Below are positions 16,785 through 25,274 of a stretch of 64,000 bases of DNA, one piece after another. A model generated the notes under the pieces. The model made no database searches. It saw only the letters and a program-made list of their open reading frames with translations, and was not told the origin of the DNA. Source of the stretch: Chlamydomonas sphaeroides (taxonomy: Eukaryota > Chlorophyta > Chlorophyceae > Chlamydomonadales > Chlamydomonadaceae); the NCBI GenBank assembly GCA_001662425.1, contig BDDC01000032.1, positions 85,553-149,552 on the forward strand, in the 5' to 3' direction. Position 1 is the first letter of the stretch, and every line of letters starts with the position of its first letter. A program made the position numbers and the translations under genes.

Positions 16785-19502
16785 TCAGTCGATGAACTTG
16801 ATGTTCGCGCCGCCGCCGCGAGACTTGAGGCGGTAGCCCTTGAAGCACACATCGCCTCCCTGGGACGTGGGCTTGCCAAAGACGCGCTCCAAGTAGCGCA
16901 GGACATCCTTCTTCTTGGGGTTGCCGACGGGGATGGCGTCGTCCTTTGCCCACGCCTTGAGTTCGGCAAACGCCTCGTTGACCGTGAGCACGTCATCCTC
17001 GTCCGGCGACTTCTCGCAGCAGCTGTCCACAAAGTCCGCGTAGTGGTCATTGTTCTTTTGGTACTCGCGGGTGCACTGCATCACGTCCTCAGGCTCTTTG
17101 ATCTTTTTATTGGCGTATTTACTCTTGTAGTAGTCCAGCAGCAGCGCCATGAAGGGCTCCTTCCAGTCATCAAGGCGCTGTGAGAGCTGCAGGTCGACCG
17201 GAAACTCGTTGGGGGCGATAGGCGTCTCCACAAACTTGCTCGTGAACTCGACCACGCGGATGCGCCGCCAGGTGCCGCCGTCGTCACTGGGCACCGCGGG
17301 CAGGTGGTTGCACAGCAGGGCGATGTGCCACTGCGGCTTGAACTCCACGGGCTCCTTGTACAGGGCACGCGCCTGGACTTTGTCGCCCCCCGTCAGCTCC
17401 TTGAGCAACCCGATGTTGAGCTTTTCGTCCTCGGACGGCTCCTGCAGACACGCAAAGCGCCGCCCTTTGGCACGCGCAATCTCCGACGTGGCAGCATTGG
17501 ACGCAGCGCGCTTCTGCGTGAGGAGCGTCACAGGGAATTTGCACGAGTAGTCACCCATGGCCTTGTCAAAGAGCTCGACGCTCAGACTCTTGCCGTTGGA
17601 ACCGCTGCCAGTCCAGATGTGGAAGCGCTCCTCGCGCGTGTGGCCAGACAGGAACGACGAAAGGAGCGTCAGCACATACTCGCGGATGTCCTCCTTGGGA
17701 AGCACCTGGGACCAGAAGCGCTTGATGTCCGCAATGTGCGGCATGTCCTCGGCAAAGGGGATGTAGTTGATGCCCGTCGTGTAGCTGATAAAGTCGTCTG
17801 GGCGGCCCTCGCGGAACTCAAAGTTCTCGAGGTCGTACACGCCGTTGAGGAAGCCGATGAGGTGGCAGTTGCTGTCGAGCTTCTCCTCGAACTTCTCGTG
17901 GTAAAAGAGCTCGCAGCACTCCCGGATGATGTTCTCTTTGAAGTTGGTCATCTTGAGCTTTTGCGCAATTGCGTTCAAGGAATTGCAGATCTTTGAGTTG
18001 CTGTCCTTCTCGTCCTGGTTCGTCAGTGTCACCGCCCGCTGCTGGTGGTACAGCGCGCACTGGTGGTACTCGTTGTAGACGTTTTGGGAGATGCGCTTGC
18101 GCAGGCTGCACGCCGAGTCCGACACGTGCCACCGGTGGTCCCGAAACTCGTACCACGCCCGATTCCGGATGCTGGCGCACACGTATTCGTAGCGATACAT
18201 TTGGTGCACCACGCGCGCCACGTCATAGTGCGTGCCGGTCACGGACTTTTTGATAAGCTCTGTCAAGTCGCTTCTGATGATCTCGCGGTAGCGCTCGGGG
18301 GAGTCCGTCTTGCACCACATGTGCAGCGTGCCCATGCCCAGCCCGCCGATACGCATGTGCGACCACATGCGGGCGCACTCGCCCTCGATGTACTTGGGCG
18401 ATTTCTTGGAGAACTCGATCCACTTGTCGAGCAGGCGGTGGTCGATGTTTCGCAGACACCAGCCCACGCGCACCCACTCGTTGTACTGCTCGCCACGTGC
18501 CGGGTCCAGAATGTCCACCAGGCGATGGACGAGCTCAATGTTGTCGCACGTGTTGGTCTGAGCGCACACCTGGCCCGCCGAAGACATCACGGTCTGCACG
18601 ATCTCACGCCGCCGCCGACGCTCCTCCTGCTGCGCCTCCATGTCAGCAATCCGGGTGGTGACCTCGGGTCGCAGGGGCGTCTCCTCAAACTTGTTCCGGA
18701 TGGACAGCAGCTCTGCCAGGTCCCCCGTCGTGGCATCGCGCAGCCGTTCGTGCGTCACGTCCTTGAGCGACTTGTCGCTGCAGGTGTAGCGCAGCACCTG
18801 TGTCACCTGGTACGCTGTGCCGCCGTGCTTCTTGCTCATGTACATGAGCCAGTTGTTTCGCTCAATGATGGCTTCATCCATCACGTCCTCGTAACGGTTC
18901 GCGAGAGAGAGGTCGTCCATGATGGACGGCATGCCCTTGAGGACGTCGTTGCGCACGGCGCACTGGACCATCGGGCGCGTCACGACATCGGGGATCTGAA
19001 AGTGCAGCCCGTCCTTTATCACCGTCTTGACGACCGTGGGCGCCTTCTTTTCAAGCACAAAAATGTCATACGCGTCCTTGACGACGTACGAGGACAAGGT
19101 GTCCGCATAGAGCTGCGCAAAACTGGTCACGTGGCTGCGCTGGTAGCTGCGCTCTGGGCACGCACCCGAGCCGGGTGTGTAGTCGTTGGGAAAATCAAAG
19201 CGGAAATCAAGGTCAATGATTACCGGGCTGATCGCACGGTGTTTCTCTGTGAGATACAGGTCCTCTCCCTTTGAAGCGGCAATCTTGTACAGTGCCATGA
19301 ACTCGGCCATGCGCTGGCCTGGTATGTAAAATGCGCCGGTGGGGCGATGGAAGGAGGTGTGCGTAAATTCGGCACCCTTCTCAACCCTAAACTGCAGCAG
19401 GAACTGGTACAACCCGCAGCATCCCGTGCTGTTGTTGGGGGCTGCGCCCTGAGCAGAATGTTGATGAGATGGCGATGCCATTGATGTACCTCTAAGGAAC
19501 AT
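16785..19502 (-). CDS. Fused AEP primase-D5-like SF3 helicase
   Basis: 905 aa. The N-terminal part has an archaeo-eukaryotic primase-like acidic motif (SPVIIDLDFRFDF) and a downstream SRAGLHFQIP-like DGLHFQIPDVV. The middle carries a PriCT-like segment (YNEWVRVGWCLRNI). The C-terminal third (from ~560) is a D5_N plus SF3 helicase: Walker A GSGSNGKS (~635), Walker B/B' FACLQEPSEDE, TGGDKVQARALY, and motif C IALLCNHLPAVPSDDGGTWRR. This is the NCLDV core replicative primase-helicase. Met1 (19502) gives MFLRGTSM; Met8 (19481) is an equally possible start. It is followed by the membrane gene at 16342. Confidence 0.95.
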   Translation of the reverse strand: MFLRGTSMASPSHQHSAQGAAPNNSTGCCGLYQFLLQFRVEKGAEFTHTSFHRPTGAFYIPGQRMAEFMALYKIAASKGEDLYLTEKHRAISPVIIDLDFRFDFPNDYTPGSGACPERSYQRSHVTSFAQLYADTLSSYVVKDAYDIFVLEKKAPTVVKTVIKDGLHFQIPDVVTRPMVQCAVRNDVLKGMPSIMDDLSLANRYEDVMDEAIIERNNWLMYMSKKHGGTAYQVTQVLRYTCSDKSLKDVTHERLRDATTGDLAELLSIRNKFEETPLRPEVTTRIADMEAQQEERRRRREIVQTVMSSAGQVCAQTNTCDNIELVHRLVDILDPARGEQYNEWVRVGWCLRNIDHRLLDKWIEFSKKSPKYIEGECARMWSHMRIGGLGMGTLHMWCKTDSPERYREIIRSDLTELIKKSVTGTHYDVARVVHQMYRYEYVCASIRNRAWYEFRDHRWHVSDSACSLRKRISQNVYNEYHQCALYHQQRAVTLTNQDEKDSNSKICNSLNAIAQKLKMTNFKENIIRECCELFYHEKFEEKLDSNCHLIGFLNGVYDLENFEFREGRPDDFISYTTGINYIPFAEDMPHIADIKRFWSQVLPKEDIREYVLTLLSSFLSGHTREERFHIWTGSGSNGKSLSVELFDKAMGDYSCKFPVTLLTQKRAASNAATSEIARAKGRRFACLQEPSEDEKLNIGLLKELTGGDKVQARALYKEPVEFKPQWHIALLCNHLPAVPSDDGGTWRRIRVVEFTSKFVETPIAPNEFPVDLQLSQRLDDWKEPFMALLLDYYKSKYANKKIKEPEDVMQCTREYQKNNDHYADFVDSCCEKSPDEDDVLTVNEAFAELKAWAKDDAIPVGNPKKKDVLRYLERVFGKPTSQGGDVCFKGYRLKSRGGGANIKFID

Positions 19503-19554
19503 TCTTTTACGTACTTTACATTATTCACTTGACTGCACTTGAACTTGATCTTAA

Positions 19555-20082
19555 TTAACCAATGCGCCATGTGTGGCTGCACGAAATGCACGTAATGATG
19601 ATGGTGGCCGGTTCATCTGCGGAACGAAGCTGCATCTCCTGATACACGCACTCGCGCTTCTTGCAACGCTTGCACCGATACTGATCTGTCATTGCCACGG
19701 GACGCACGGTCGTCGCGTACTCATCCTTCTGGACCTTAAGCTCCACCACTGCGCGCCAACGCTCCGGAAACACCTCCTGTGGCGGCATGAACGCCACCTC
19801 GTGTGGCTTGATCTCATTCTCCAGGATGCGTCGCGCAAGTGTCGTGTTGCCCACGTAACTGGTGGGGTCTAGGTTTGCGAGCACAGAGCGCGCCTTGGTC
19901 TTGTAGATCTCCACAAACTTTGGGTTGCACCACGCCTTGGTGACTCGATACATGTCAGAGTGCTGTAGCGACCAATTGAAGATGCCGATTTCCAAGTCAC
20001 GTGCGAGTAACTCAGGTAAGCCGGCGACCGACTGCGCTAGTGTGATGACACCCGCTCGTAATTCGGAATGCTGCGTCGTCAT
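19555..20082 (-). CDS. Transcription elongation factor TFIIS-like protein
   Basis: 175 aa. A central TFIIS domain II-like helical region (YVGNTTLARRILENEIKPHEVAFMPPQEVFPERW) is followed by a C-terminal zinc ribbon: YRCKRCKKRECVYQEMQLRS, then ADEPATIIITCISCSHTWRI. The paired C-x2-C motifs and the RSADEP acidic loop are diagnostic; the acidic D-E stimulates transcript cleavage by RNA polymerase. It rescues backtracked viral RNA polymerase. The ATG is preceded by GCAAGTAGAG. It starts right after the acidic protein gene (2 bp apart), on the same strand, so the two are likely cotranscribed. Confidence 0.94.
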   Translation of the reverse strand: MTTQHSELRAGVITLAQSVAGLPELLARDLEIGIFNWSLQHSDMYRVTKAWCNPKFVEIYKTKARSVLANLDPTSYVGNTTLARRILENEIKPHEVAFMPPQEVFPERWRAVVELKVQKDEYATTVRPVAMTDQYRCKRCKKRECVYQEMQLRSADEPATIIITCISCSHTWRIG

Positions 20083-20084
20083 CT

Positions 20085-20777
20085 CTACTTGCCTCCCGGA
20101 GATGTTGCAGAGTCCAGTAGTTTTATGTTGGGTCCGTCCAAACCATCCTCCATTTCGCTACTACTGTACATTGCGCTGTCGTCATCGTCGTCTTCGTCAT
20201 CGTCTTCATCGTCTTCGTCATCGTCCTCCTCGTCGTCACCGTCCTCTTCGTCGTCATCGTCCTCGTCGTCCTCTTTGTCTTTGTCTTTGTCATCGTCCTC
20301 CTCGTCCTCCTCGTCCTCGCCGTCCATGTTGACATCGTCGAGACGATCGACCGCCGAGTACGACGTCGACGATGCCAGGGAGTCGGCCGTCCACTCGAGT
20401 GTCTCCATCATGCTACCGGATGTATGGATGATCTTCACAGAGACCGCTTGCCAGGGACCATGCGTCCGAACAAGAGACGGTGGTAGGAGGTTCCACACAT
20501 CATCTGTGTCGTGCCAGAACATGTATTGCGGGAAGGCCTCTTGGGAAGGATTCTTGCTGTACTGCCGACCGAGCACCGAGAAAGGGATATCCGGGCTATC
20601 CCAATGTCCATGAACTTTCATTCCGACAGTGTCATGCTTGATCAGAAGCTTTCGGTGTTCGCTCACATCACTCTTCCTGTACTCGATGCACAGCTGCATG
20701 CCCTTGTTTTCTTTGAGACAGACATGGAGCAGGCACTTCTTGATGACAAAGGCAAAGGTCGTATCCTTGTTGCGCAT
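20085..20777 (-). CDS. Hypothetical protein with long Asp/Glu tail
   Basis: 230 aa. Residues 1-~150 are a folded-looking domain (TFAFVIKKCLLHVCLKENKG, MKVHGHWDSPDIPFSVLGRQ, HGPWQAVSVKIIHTSG); residues ~150-215 are almost pure Asp/Glu (DEEDEEDDDKDKDKEDDEDD) coded by a GTC/ATC trinucleotide array at 20175-20330. Acidic tails of this kind occur in histone-binding or DNA-mimic proteins, but the function here is unknown. The 5' leader has repeated GAGAGTC/GAAAGTC units. It sits immediately upstream of TFIIS on the same strand. Confidence 0.78.
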   Translation of the reverse strand: MRNKDTTFAFVIKKCLLHVCLKENKGMQLCIEYRKSDVSEHRKLLIKHDTVGMKVHGHWDSPDIPFSVLGRQYSKNPSQEAFPQYMFWHDTDDVWNLLPPSLVRTHGPWQAVSVKIIHTSGSMMETLEWTADSLASSTSYSAVDRLDDVNMDGEDEEDEEDDDKDKDKEDDEDDDDEEDGDDEEDDDEDDEDDDEDDDDDSAMYSSSEMEDGLDGPNIKLLDSATSPGGK

Positions 20778-20953
20778 TCTTTCTGACTTTCTGACTCTCG
20801 TCTCTCTGACTTTTTAACTCTACGACTCTCCGATTCTCATTTTATACACAAGACCTAAAGCGTAAATACCCATTTCCTCTCATCTCTCGGATTGCAACAT
20901 TGAATCATCTTGAATCATCTTTTTTTCTTCATTGTTATCTGGAAAGTGGCCAA
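20778..20953. promoter_or_regulatory. Divergent promoter region between acidic-protein gene and MIF4G gene
   Basis: 176 bp. Toward the minus-strand gene the leader is a series of AGAGAGTC/AGAAAGTC-like units; a CATTTTATACAC TATA-like box is at ~20837. Toward the MIF4G gene it is AT rich with TTGAATCATC repeated twice (20903-20924). Confidence 0.4.
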
Positions 20954-21934
20954 ATGGCAACCGCTTCATGCGTCGCCCTCGATACCTTCATGTCCCGCCA
21001 GCAGGCCGCGCACACACCTGAGTTACTCACTTATATGGAGCGCTTGCGAGGGCAGATCTCAAAATGCAAGCTAACCGTGGTAGACCCTGTCGACGTCGTC
21101 AACACAGGGTCGCGCTTTCAGTCCACGCACTCGTCGTCGAGAGTGCCATATGCGCCACACCATCACCATCAACACCACCACCACCGGCAGCATAACCGGC
21201 ACATCACCAGTGGTAATAATAACCACAACAACCCATCCGACCGCTGGACTAATAACAACGGTGGCGGCAGCAACCGACGCAACACGAGTAACACGAGTAA
21301 CATCATCGGCCTCTTGAACAAGATTTCTCCTCGCACTATCGATCGCCTGTCTCAGAATGTCATCTGCGTAGCGTCAAAGACATCATATGCCGTTTGTGCC
21401 GAGGCGATTGTCAAGCACAGCTTGAAACAGCCCGTGTACATGTCTATTTTTATCAAGTTGTTGGGCGACTTGGCTGCATACAATGACCTCGCATGCACCG
21501 CCGTCAAGAGTGCAGTGGATAGCATCGCACGTGATCACATCCACCGTCCCTGGTTCGCATCGCTCGAGGTGAGCAAGAATCCCAACGATTGTTATGATGA
21601 ATTTTGTGATCGCGTCAAGGAAGTCAAACTCCTCAAGGCAACTGTTGTACTTGTCGCAGGTTGCATGCGTGCGCAATTGTGTGGCATCATGACCATGAGC
21701 GAGTACGTGGCCATCATCCAGGAGCGTCTCCTGTCAGAGGTCAGGACTTCCAGTCAGTTGGAGGTCTATCTAGAGGTCACGGAGGCTCTCATCCAGTCGG
21801 CGTGCCCGCTTAAGCACACGCAAGAGATTCATGCCCTCAGGGGTAGCATCGAGTCTTACGCAGCCGACCATGCGCAGAGTTCAATCCTGTCCGCGCGAGC
21901 CAAATTCAAGGTGCAGGATATACTAGTCAAATGA
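20954..21934 (+). CDS. MIF4G-domain (eIF4G-like) translation factor
   Basis: 326 aa from ATG 20954. The N-terminal ~65 residues are unrecognised; then a His-rich stretch (HHHHQHHHHRQHNRHIT) and an Asn/Gly linker. From ~130 the protein is an all-helical MIF4G-type domain: NIIGLLNKISPRTIDRLSQN, AVCAEAIVKHSLKQPVYMSI, FIKLLGDLAAYND, DEFCDRVKEVKLLKATVVLV, and ECEL-like QLCGIMTMSEYVAIIQERLL. This matches eIF4G-like proteins in giant viruses that help recruit ribosomes to capped viral mRNA. No eIF4E-binding motif was identified. The end overlaps the convergent 287-aa gene by 12 bp. Confidence 0.82.
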   Translation: MATASCVALDTFMSRQQAAHTPELLTYMERLRGQISKCKLTVVDPVDVVNTGSRFQSTHSSSRVPYAPHHHHQHHHHRQHNRHITSGNNNHNNPSDRWTNNNGGGSNRRNTSNTSNIIGLLNKISPRTIDRLSQNVICVASKTSYAVCAEAIVKHSLKQPVYMSIFIKLLGDLAAYNDLACTAVKSAVDSIARDHIHRPWFASLEVSKNPNDCYDEFCDRVKEVKLLKATVVLVAGCMRAQLCGIMTMSEYVAIIQERLLSEVRTSSQLEVYLEVTEALIQSACPLKHTQEIHALRGSIESYAADHAQSSILSARAKFKVQDILVK

Positions 21935-22786
21935 CAGGGCAACCTTGCCGCTGGGCTTCAGAAGCGAGATCGATTTGAACAGGGCTGCGTCTTCCGATAG
22001 TGTTGAGGGCGTCGTTTTGGTTGATTTGTTGTTCGTCAGGCGGTCTTGATTCTGTTTCGGGTCTTTTGGGTTTGGGTTTCGGGTCCTCAGGTCGGCCTCC
22101 TCCCTCAGCTTTTCAGGTCGACCTCCTCCCTCTTCGTGAGCTTCTTGAGTTCTTGACTCATGCTCTGGTTGGACGCGTCGATTCAGGCCGTGGTGGATGT
22201 GATATCTTATCTTATCTTCTCTGGTTTGTCCTCTATCATGGTGTCGCAGGGTGGAGCGATCTTGAGCATCTGAGACGACCTCGTGTGACTCTTTTTTCGG
22301 CGACTCTTTTTTCGGCGACCATCCGACCAGGAGCATGCGGTCTGATGTGCGACGCACCTGGAACCCGTTGTTGCGCAGGTGGCATGCGATGAACTCTGCA
22401 CACACCGCAGGGTCAAAGAGTGGCAGCCCAGAGACGAATGCGGGGACCTCAAAGTAGCCGGACGTCATCCCGCTGTGCGCAAGTTTCTGCAAACGCGCGT
22501 AGCACCGGCTTGTCATTACGGCAAACGGTTGCACCTTGTTGCTCACCTGCTTCTCGATGACACGCATCAAGTCCCCGGCAGTGACCTGGCCGGTGATGTT
22601 CCGCGCTTCTGGTGACTGGTAGTACAGGGTGAGCTCATTCTTCTGTGAGTCGCGGTCCTGCAGCCCCCGCGCAAGTCGGTCGGGGCGCGCGAGCTGCGTC
22701 CATGGCATCACAGGTCCTGAACTAAGGTCGTGAGTGGGTTTCTGAAAGTTTGCTGGGTGGAAGATCTGTTCGGCTTCAGGTCGCAT
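21923..22786 (-). CDS. Conserved giant-virus hypothetical protein with charged tail
   Basis: 287 aa from ATG 22786; a longer frame to 23044 would run through the transposon repeat and is rejected. Residues ~55-150 are the conserved part: TGQVTAGDLMRVIEKQVSNK, CYARLQKLAHSGMTSGYFEV, and VCAEFIACHLRNNGFQVRRT, finishing in a MLLVGW strand. I recall this arrangement from proteins shared among mimivirus and phycodnavirus relatives, without known function. The remainder is charged and low complexity (PKKESPKKES, HEEGGGRPEKLREEADLRTRNPNPKDPKQ). The MITE at 22811-23064 lies right at its promoter. Confidence 0.8.
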   Translation of the reverse strand: MRPEAEQIFHPANFQKPTHDLSSGPVMPWTQLARPDRLARGLQDRDSQKNELTLYYQSPEARNITGQVTAGDLMRVIEKQVSNKVQPFAVMTSRCYARLQKLAHSGMTSGYFEVPAFVSGLPLFDPAVCAEFIACHLRNNGFQVRRTSDRMLLVGWSPKKESPKKESHEVVSDAQDRSTLRHHDRGQTREDKIRYHIHHGLNRRVQPEHESRTQEAHEEGGGRPEKLREEADLRTRNPNPKDPKQNQDRLTNNKSTKTTPSTLSEDAALFKSISLLKPSGKVALSFD

Positions 22787-22810
22787 GATGAGTTTTGATG
22801 ATGAGTTTGA

Positions 22811-23064
22811 TACACTGCGTAATTTTGTAATTGGAAACAGCAAGACGCATGTATCGAGTCCCCTTTCGCCAAGCAGTCCTCCGGGTGTATGCTTACACCG
22901 GCAGCTCGTATGTGTGGAGTGAGCGCAGCTTCCGTATGCAGGTGGCTCAGGCGCCTGGAGCCCATGGAGTGGAACAGTGACTAGCCTCGTCGCAGGGCTT
23001 TGCGCCCAATTGAGAGTCCACCGTGATTGCTCGATGTGTTTCAAATCGAGCTAGACCGGGTGTA
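22811..23064 (+). mobile_element. MITE-like deletion derivative of the transposon (copy 2)
   Basis: A 254-bp element bounded by TA dinucleotides (TA-CACTGCGTAA... to ...GACCGGGTG-TA). Its left ~165 bp matches 39987-40150 and its right ~68 bp matches 6040-6112; the middle of the longer copy is missing, as expected of an internally deleted, nonautonomous element. It contains a palindromic GGTGTATGCTTACACC (~22883-22898). Confidence 0.75.
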
Positions 23065-23081
23065 AGAACAACGAGACGCGC

Positions 23082-24566
23082 TCAGATGATCGCAATCATT
23101 GGCACGATCGTGATGACAAGCAGGATTAGCGCGTAGTTCGCCAGGAGCATGTCGTCGAGGCGCGCGTATTTGTCTTCCTGCTTCCACATCAGTGTGTTCC
23201 GTGACGTGAGCCAATGAATGAGGATCAGGGATCCCATTCCCACCAGCGAACCCACGAAGAGAGCGGTGCACTTCCATACATCTCGGTTGTCAGGATGTTC
23301 TCCATGCAGTAAGTAACAGATCAGTATGTACACCACCGCATCAAATGCAAGAGTGATACCCAGATAATACGTCAGGATAACCAGAGCCCGCTTATCATGA
23401 TAGCGACGTTGAAAGTAGTACTTCACCAAGAGAAACGAAAAGAGGTTGCCGATGAGGTGAAAGAACATGTACACCGCCGGTCCGCCCACCTTCTTGAGTA
23501 ACTGCAGGAGTCGCTGGCGAATGACCTTCATCAACCTCTTCCATGATAGTTTCTTCGTCTTGTCCTCTTCTTTTTCTTTCGGCTCTTCTGTAGATCCTCC
23601 TCGATCCTGTTCATGAAAGTCTTGTGGACTTTGAAGACCTGGACTTTGAAGACCTGGACTTTGAAGACCTGGACTTTGAAGACCTGACCGACCGACTGCA
23701 TTGCCAATACGTCCAGCAACATTCACTGCCTTGTCGATGGCATTGCTGAGCCCACCGATTGTTTTATCGATGGCCCGATGTGCCCTTCCTGGAGACCGTT
23801 TTTTTGTTGCCGAAGGAGGTTCGGAAGTCCCCTGTGCCCCTACTCTTTCCGAGGAAAGATCAGGAGTCCCTTGTCCTGCCACGGAGGAAAGATCAGGAGT
23901 CCCTTGTGCTGCCACGCGCCCTCCCGAGGAAAGATCAGGACTCCCTTGTCCTGCCACGTGCCCTGACGAGGAAAGATCAGGAGTTCCTTGTCCTGCCACC
24001 GAGGAAGGATCGGGAGTCCCATGTCCTGCCACCGAGGAAAGATCAGGAGTCCCTTGGCCTGCCACCGAGGAAAGATCAGGAGTCCCTTGTGCTGCCACCG
24101 AGGAAAGATCATGAGTCCCTTGGCCTGCTACGTGCCCTCCCGAGGAAAGATCATGAGTCCCTTGTGCTGCCACCGAGGAAAGATCATGAGTCCCTTGTGC
24201 TGCCACCGAGGAAAGATCATGAGTCCCTTGGCCTGCCACCGAGGAAAGATCAGGAGTCCCTGGGCCTGCTACGTGCCCTCCCGAGGAAAGATCAGGAGTT
24301 CCTTGTGCTGCCACCGAGGAAAGATCATGAGTCCCTTGTCCTGCCACCGAGGAAAGATCAGGTGTTCCTTGTCCTGCTACGTGCCCTCCCGAGGAAAGAT
24401 CATGCGTTTCCGTTTTAAAGGGAAGAACAGGAGTGAATGTGGGTGTTTGTTCGATACCTTGAGGAGAACCGCCGCGCTGATGCTCTTGTTGCAGAAGCCC
24501 TTGTAAATGGCTTCCATGGTAAGTAGACTTCCATCGTTTCTTTTTCATCATGATGTCATTCTTCAT
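23082..24566 (-). CDS. Tandem-repeat multi-pass membrane protein
   Basis: 494 aa from ATG 24566 (upstream Mets would overlap the next gene). Residues ~50-270 consist of about twenty copies of a 9-11-residue unit of type GQGTPDLSSVA, with interspersed GGHVA insertions. After a basic region come four short repeats (GLQSPGLQSP) and, from ~360, a membrane domain with four hydrophobic segments: GGPAVYMFFHLIGNLFSFLL, ALVILTYYLGITLAFDAVVY, ALFVGSLVGMGSLILIHWL and NYALILLVITIVPMIAII. The repeats could be a spacer or adhesion-type stalk; function unknown. The gene lies behind the 146-aa membrane protein on the same strand (55 bp gap). Confidence 0.78.
   Translation of the reverse strand: MKNDIMMKKKRWKSTYHGSHLQGLLQQEHQRGGSPQGIEQTPTFTPVLPFKTETHDLSSGGHVAGQGTPDLSSVAGQGTHDLSSVAAQGTPDLSSGGHVAGPGTPDLSSVAGQGTHDLSSVAAQGTHDLSSVAAQGTHDLSSGGHVAGQGTHDLSSVAAQGTPDLSSVAGQGTPDLSSVAGHGTPDPSSVAGQGTPDLSSSGHVAGQGSPDLSSGGRVAAQGTPDLSSVAGQGTPDLSSERVGAQGTSEPPSATKKRSPGRAHRAIDKTIGGLSNAIDKAVNVAGRIGNAVGRSGLQSPGLQSPGLQSPGLQSPQDFHEQDRGGSTEEPKEKEEDKTKKLSWKRLMKVIRQRLLQLLKKVGGPAVYMFFHLIGNLFSFLLVKYYFQRRYHDKRALVILTYYLGITLAFDAVVYILICYLLHGEHPDNRDVWKCTALFVGSLVGMGSLILIHWLTSRNTLMWKQEDKYARLDDMLLANYALILLVITIVPMIAII
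23830..24410. repeat. Coding tandem array of ~27-33-bp units
   Basis: About twenty units containing GAGGAAAGATCAGGAGTCCC with minor variants (ATGAGTCCC, GGATCGGG). Open in several frames, but only the minus-strand frame joins a membrane domain. Confidence 0.85.
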
Positions 24567-24621
24567 AGTGTGCTGTACTGTACTGTCATCTCTGAAATTC
24601 GAAGGGTTGTACGAAGAAGAA

Positions 24622-25062
24622 TTAAAAGTAGTGCAGTCCCAGTGGGTGACGTCGACGGACGTGATTGACAGTCGCATGGTGCTCCTCAGTGGCGTCGCGA
24701 TATCGTTGTACAACGAGGAGAGCCGCCTCGTACTGTTCACGCGTCACCACAGGATTGCTGCTGGTGGCTTGGCGGGCGGTTCTTGGAATGATACAGAACC
24801 CGCTCTTCTCATTAAAGAGCCACGTCAGCACAGCGTGAATGGCCACCGTGAGGATGATGGCCGTCATGATGTCACGAGTCGCCACAAAGATCATGCCGCA
24901 TAGCACTATTCGCTTGATGACCATGGACGCAAGGACGCGGTTCTGCATCTCAGTGAGGTCTCCGATGATGTGCCTTGCCCCCAACTGCATCAATACCGTA
25001 CTCAGACCCCATGCAATTCTCGAGCCGTTGATGGCATTCACGGCACTGGACAAAATATCCAT
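24622..25062 (-). CDS. Small membrane protein, conserved type in giant viruses
   Basis: 146 aa. Two or three hydrophobic segments: ILSSAVNAINGSRIAWGLS (amphipathic), VIKRIVLCGMIFVATRDIMT, and AIILTVAIHAVLTWLFNEKS, then a polar tail with VTREQYEAALLVVQRYRDAT. The GARHIIGDLTEMQNRVL and ATRDI motifs recall a virion membrane protein family conserved in mimivirus and phycodnavirus relatives (memory-based). The start is preceded by TATACTTCAATTATAA, an AT-rich promoter-like run. Confidence 0.78.
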   Translation of the reverse strand: MDILSSAVNAINGSRIAWGLSTVLMQLGARHIIGDLTEMQNRVLASMVIKRIVLCGMIFVATRDIMTAIILTVAIHAVLTWLFNEKSGFCIIPRTARQATSSNPVVTREQYEAALLVVQRYRDATEEHHATVNHVRRRHPLGLHYF

Positions 25063-25119
25063 TTATAATTGAAGTATAAACTCATTTCATTTGTCTCCTG
25101 TACTCTAGAGGCCCTAAAA

Positions 25120-25215
25120 ATGTTCGGTGGCCGTGATCTATTCACCGTGGTCAGCAGCATGCTCTTGAGTAGTGCCGCCACATTAGGGATCATGTTTCTC
25201 ATTTATGCGTGGTAA
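25120..25215 (+). CDS. 31-aa single-pass membrane microprotein
   Basis: A short frame ATG...TAA of 31 codons: it starts MFGGRDLFTVVSSM and continues LLSSAATLGIMFLIYAW, which is one hydrophobic helix. It sits alone in the 212-bp gap between a minus-strand membrane gene and the D6/D11-type helicase, with a CCTAAAAA leader. Short single-helix proteins of this kind are common virion components in giant viruses; the coding call rests on the clean hydrophobic profile and position. Confidence 0.5.
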   Translation: MFGGRDLFTVVSSMLLSSAATLGIMFLIYAW

Positions 25216-25274
25216 ATGATGACGCGTCAGGCAAAATGATTTCATCGAGTAGATTGTAGATGTAGATTGCAGTG

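Noticed and set aside
22787..23044. N-terminal extension of the 287-aa gene across the MITE
   Set aside because: The additional residues come from the repeat element and match its copies elsewhere, so the start is at 22786.
23830..24410. Possible CRISPR-like array
   Set aside because: Units are contiguous coding repeats without unique spacers, so it is a tandem repeat in a gene.
23759..24418. Plus-strand frames through the tandem array (RKDQESLVLPP repeats)
   Set aside because: They are open only because the array is repeated in all frames. The minus frame alone continues into a four-helix membrane domain.
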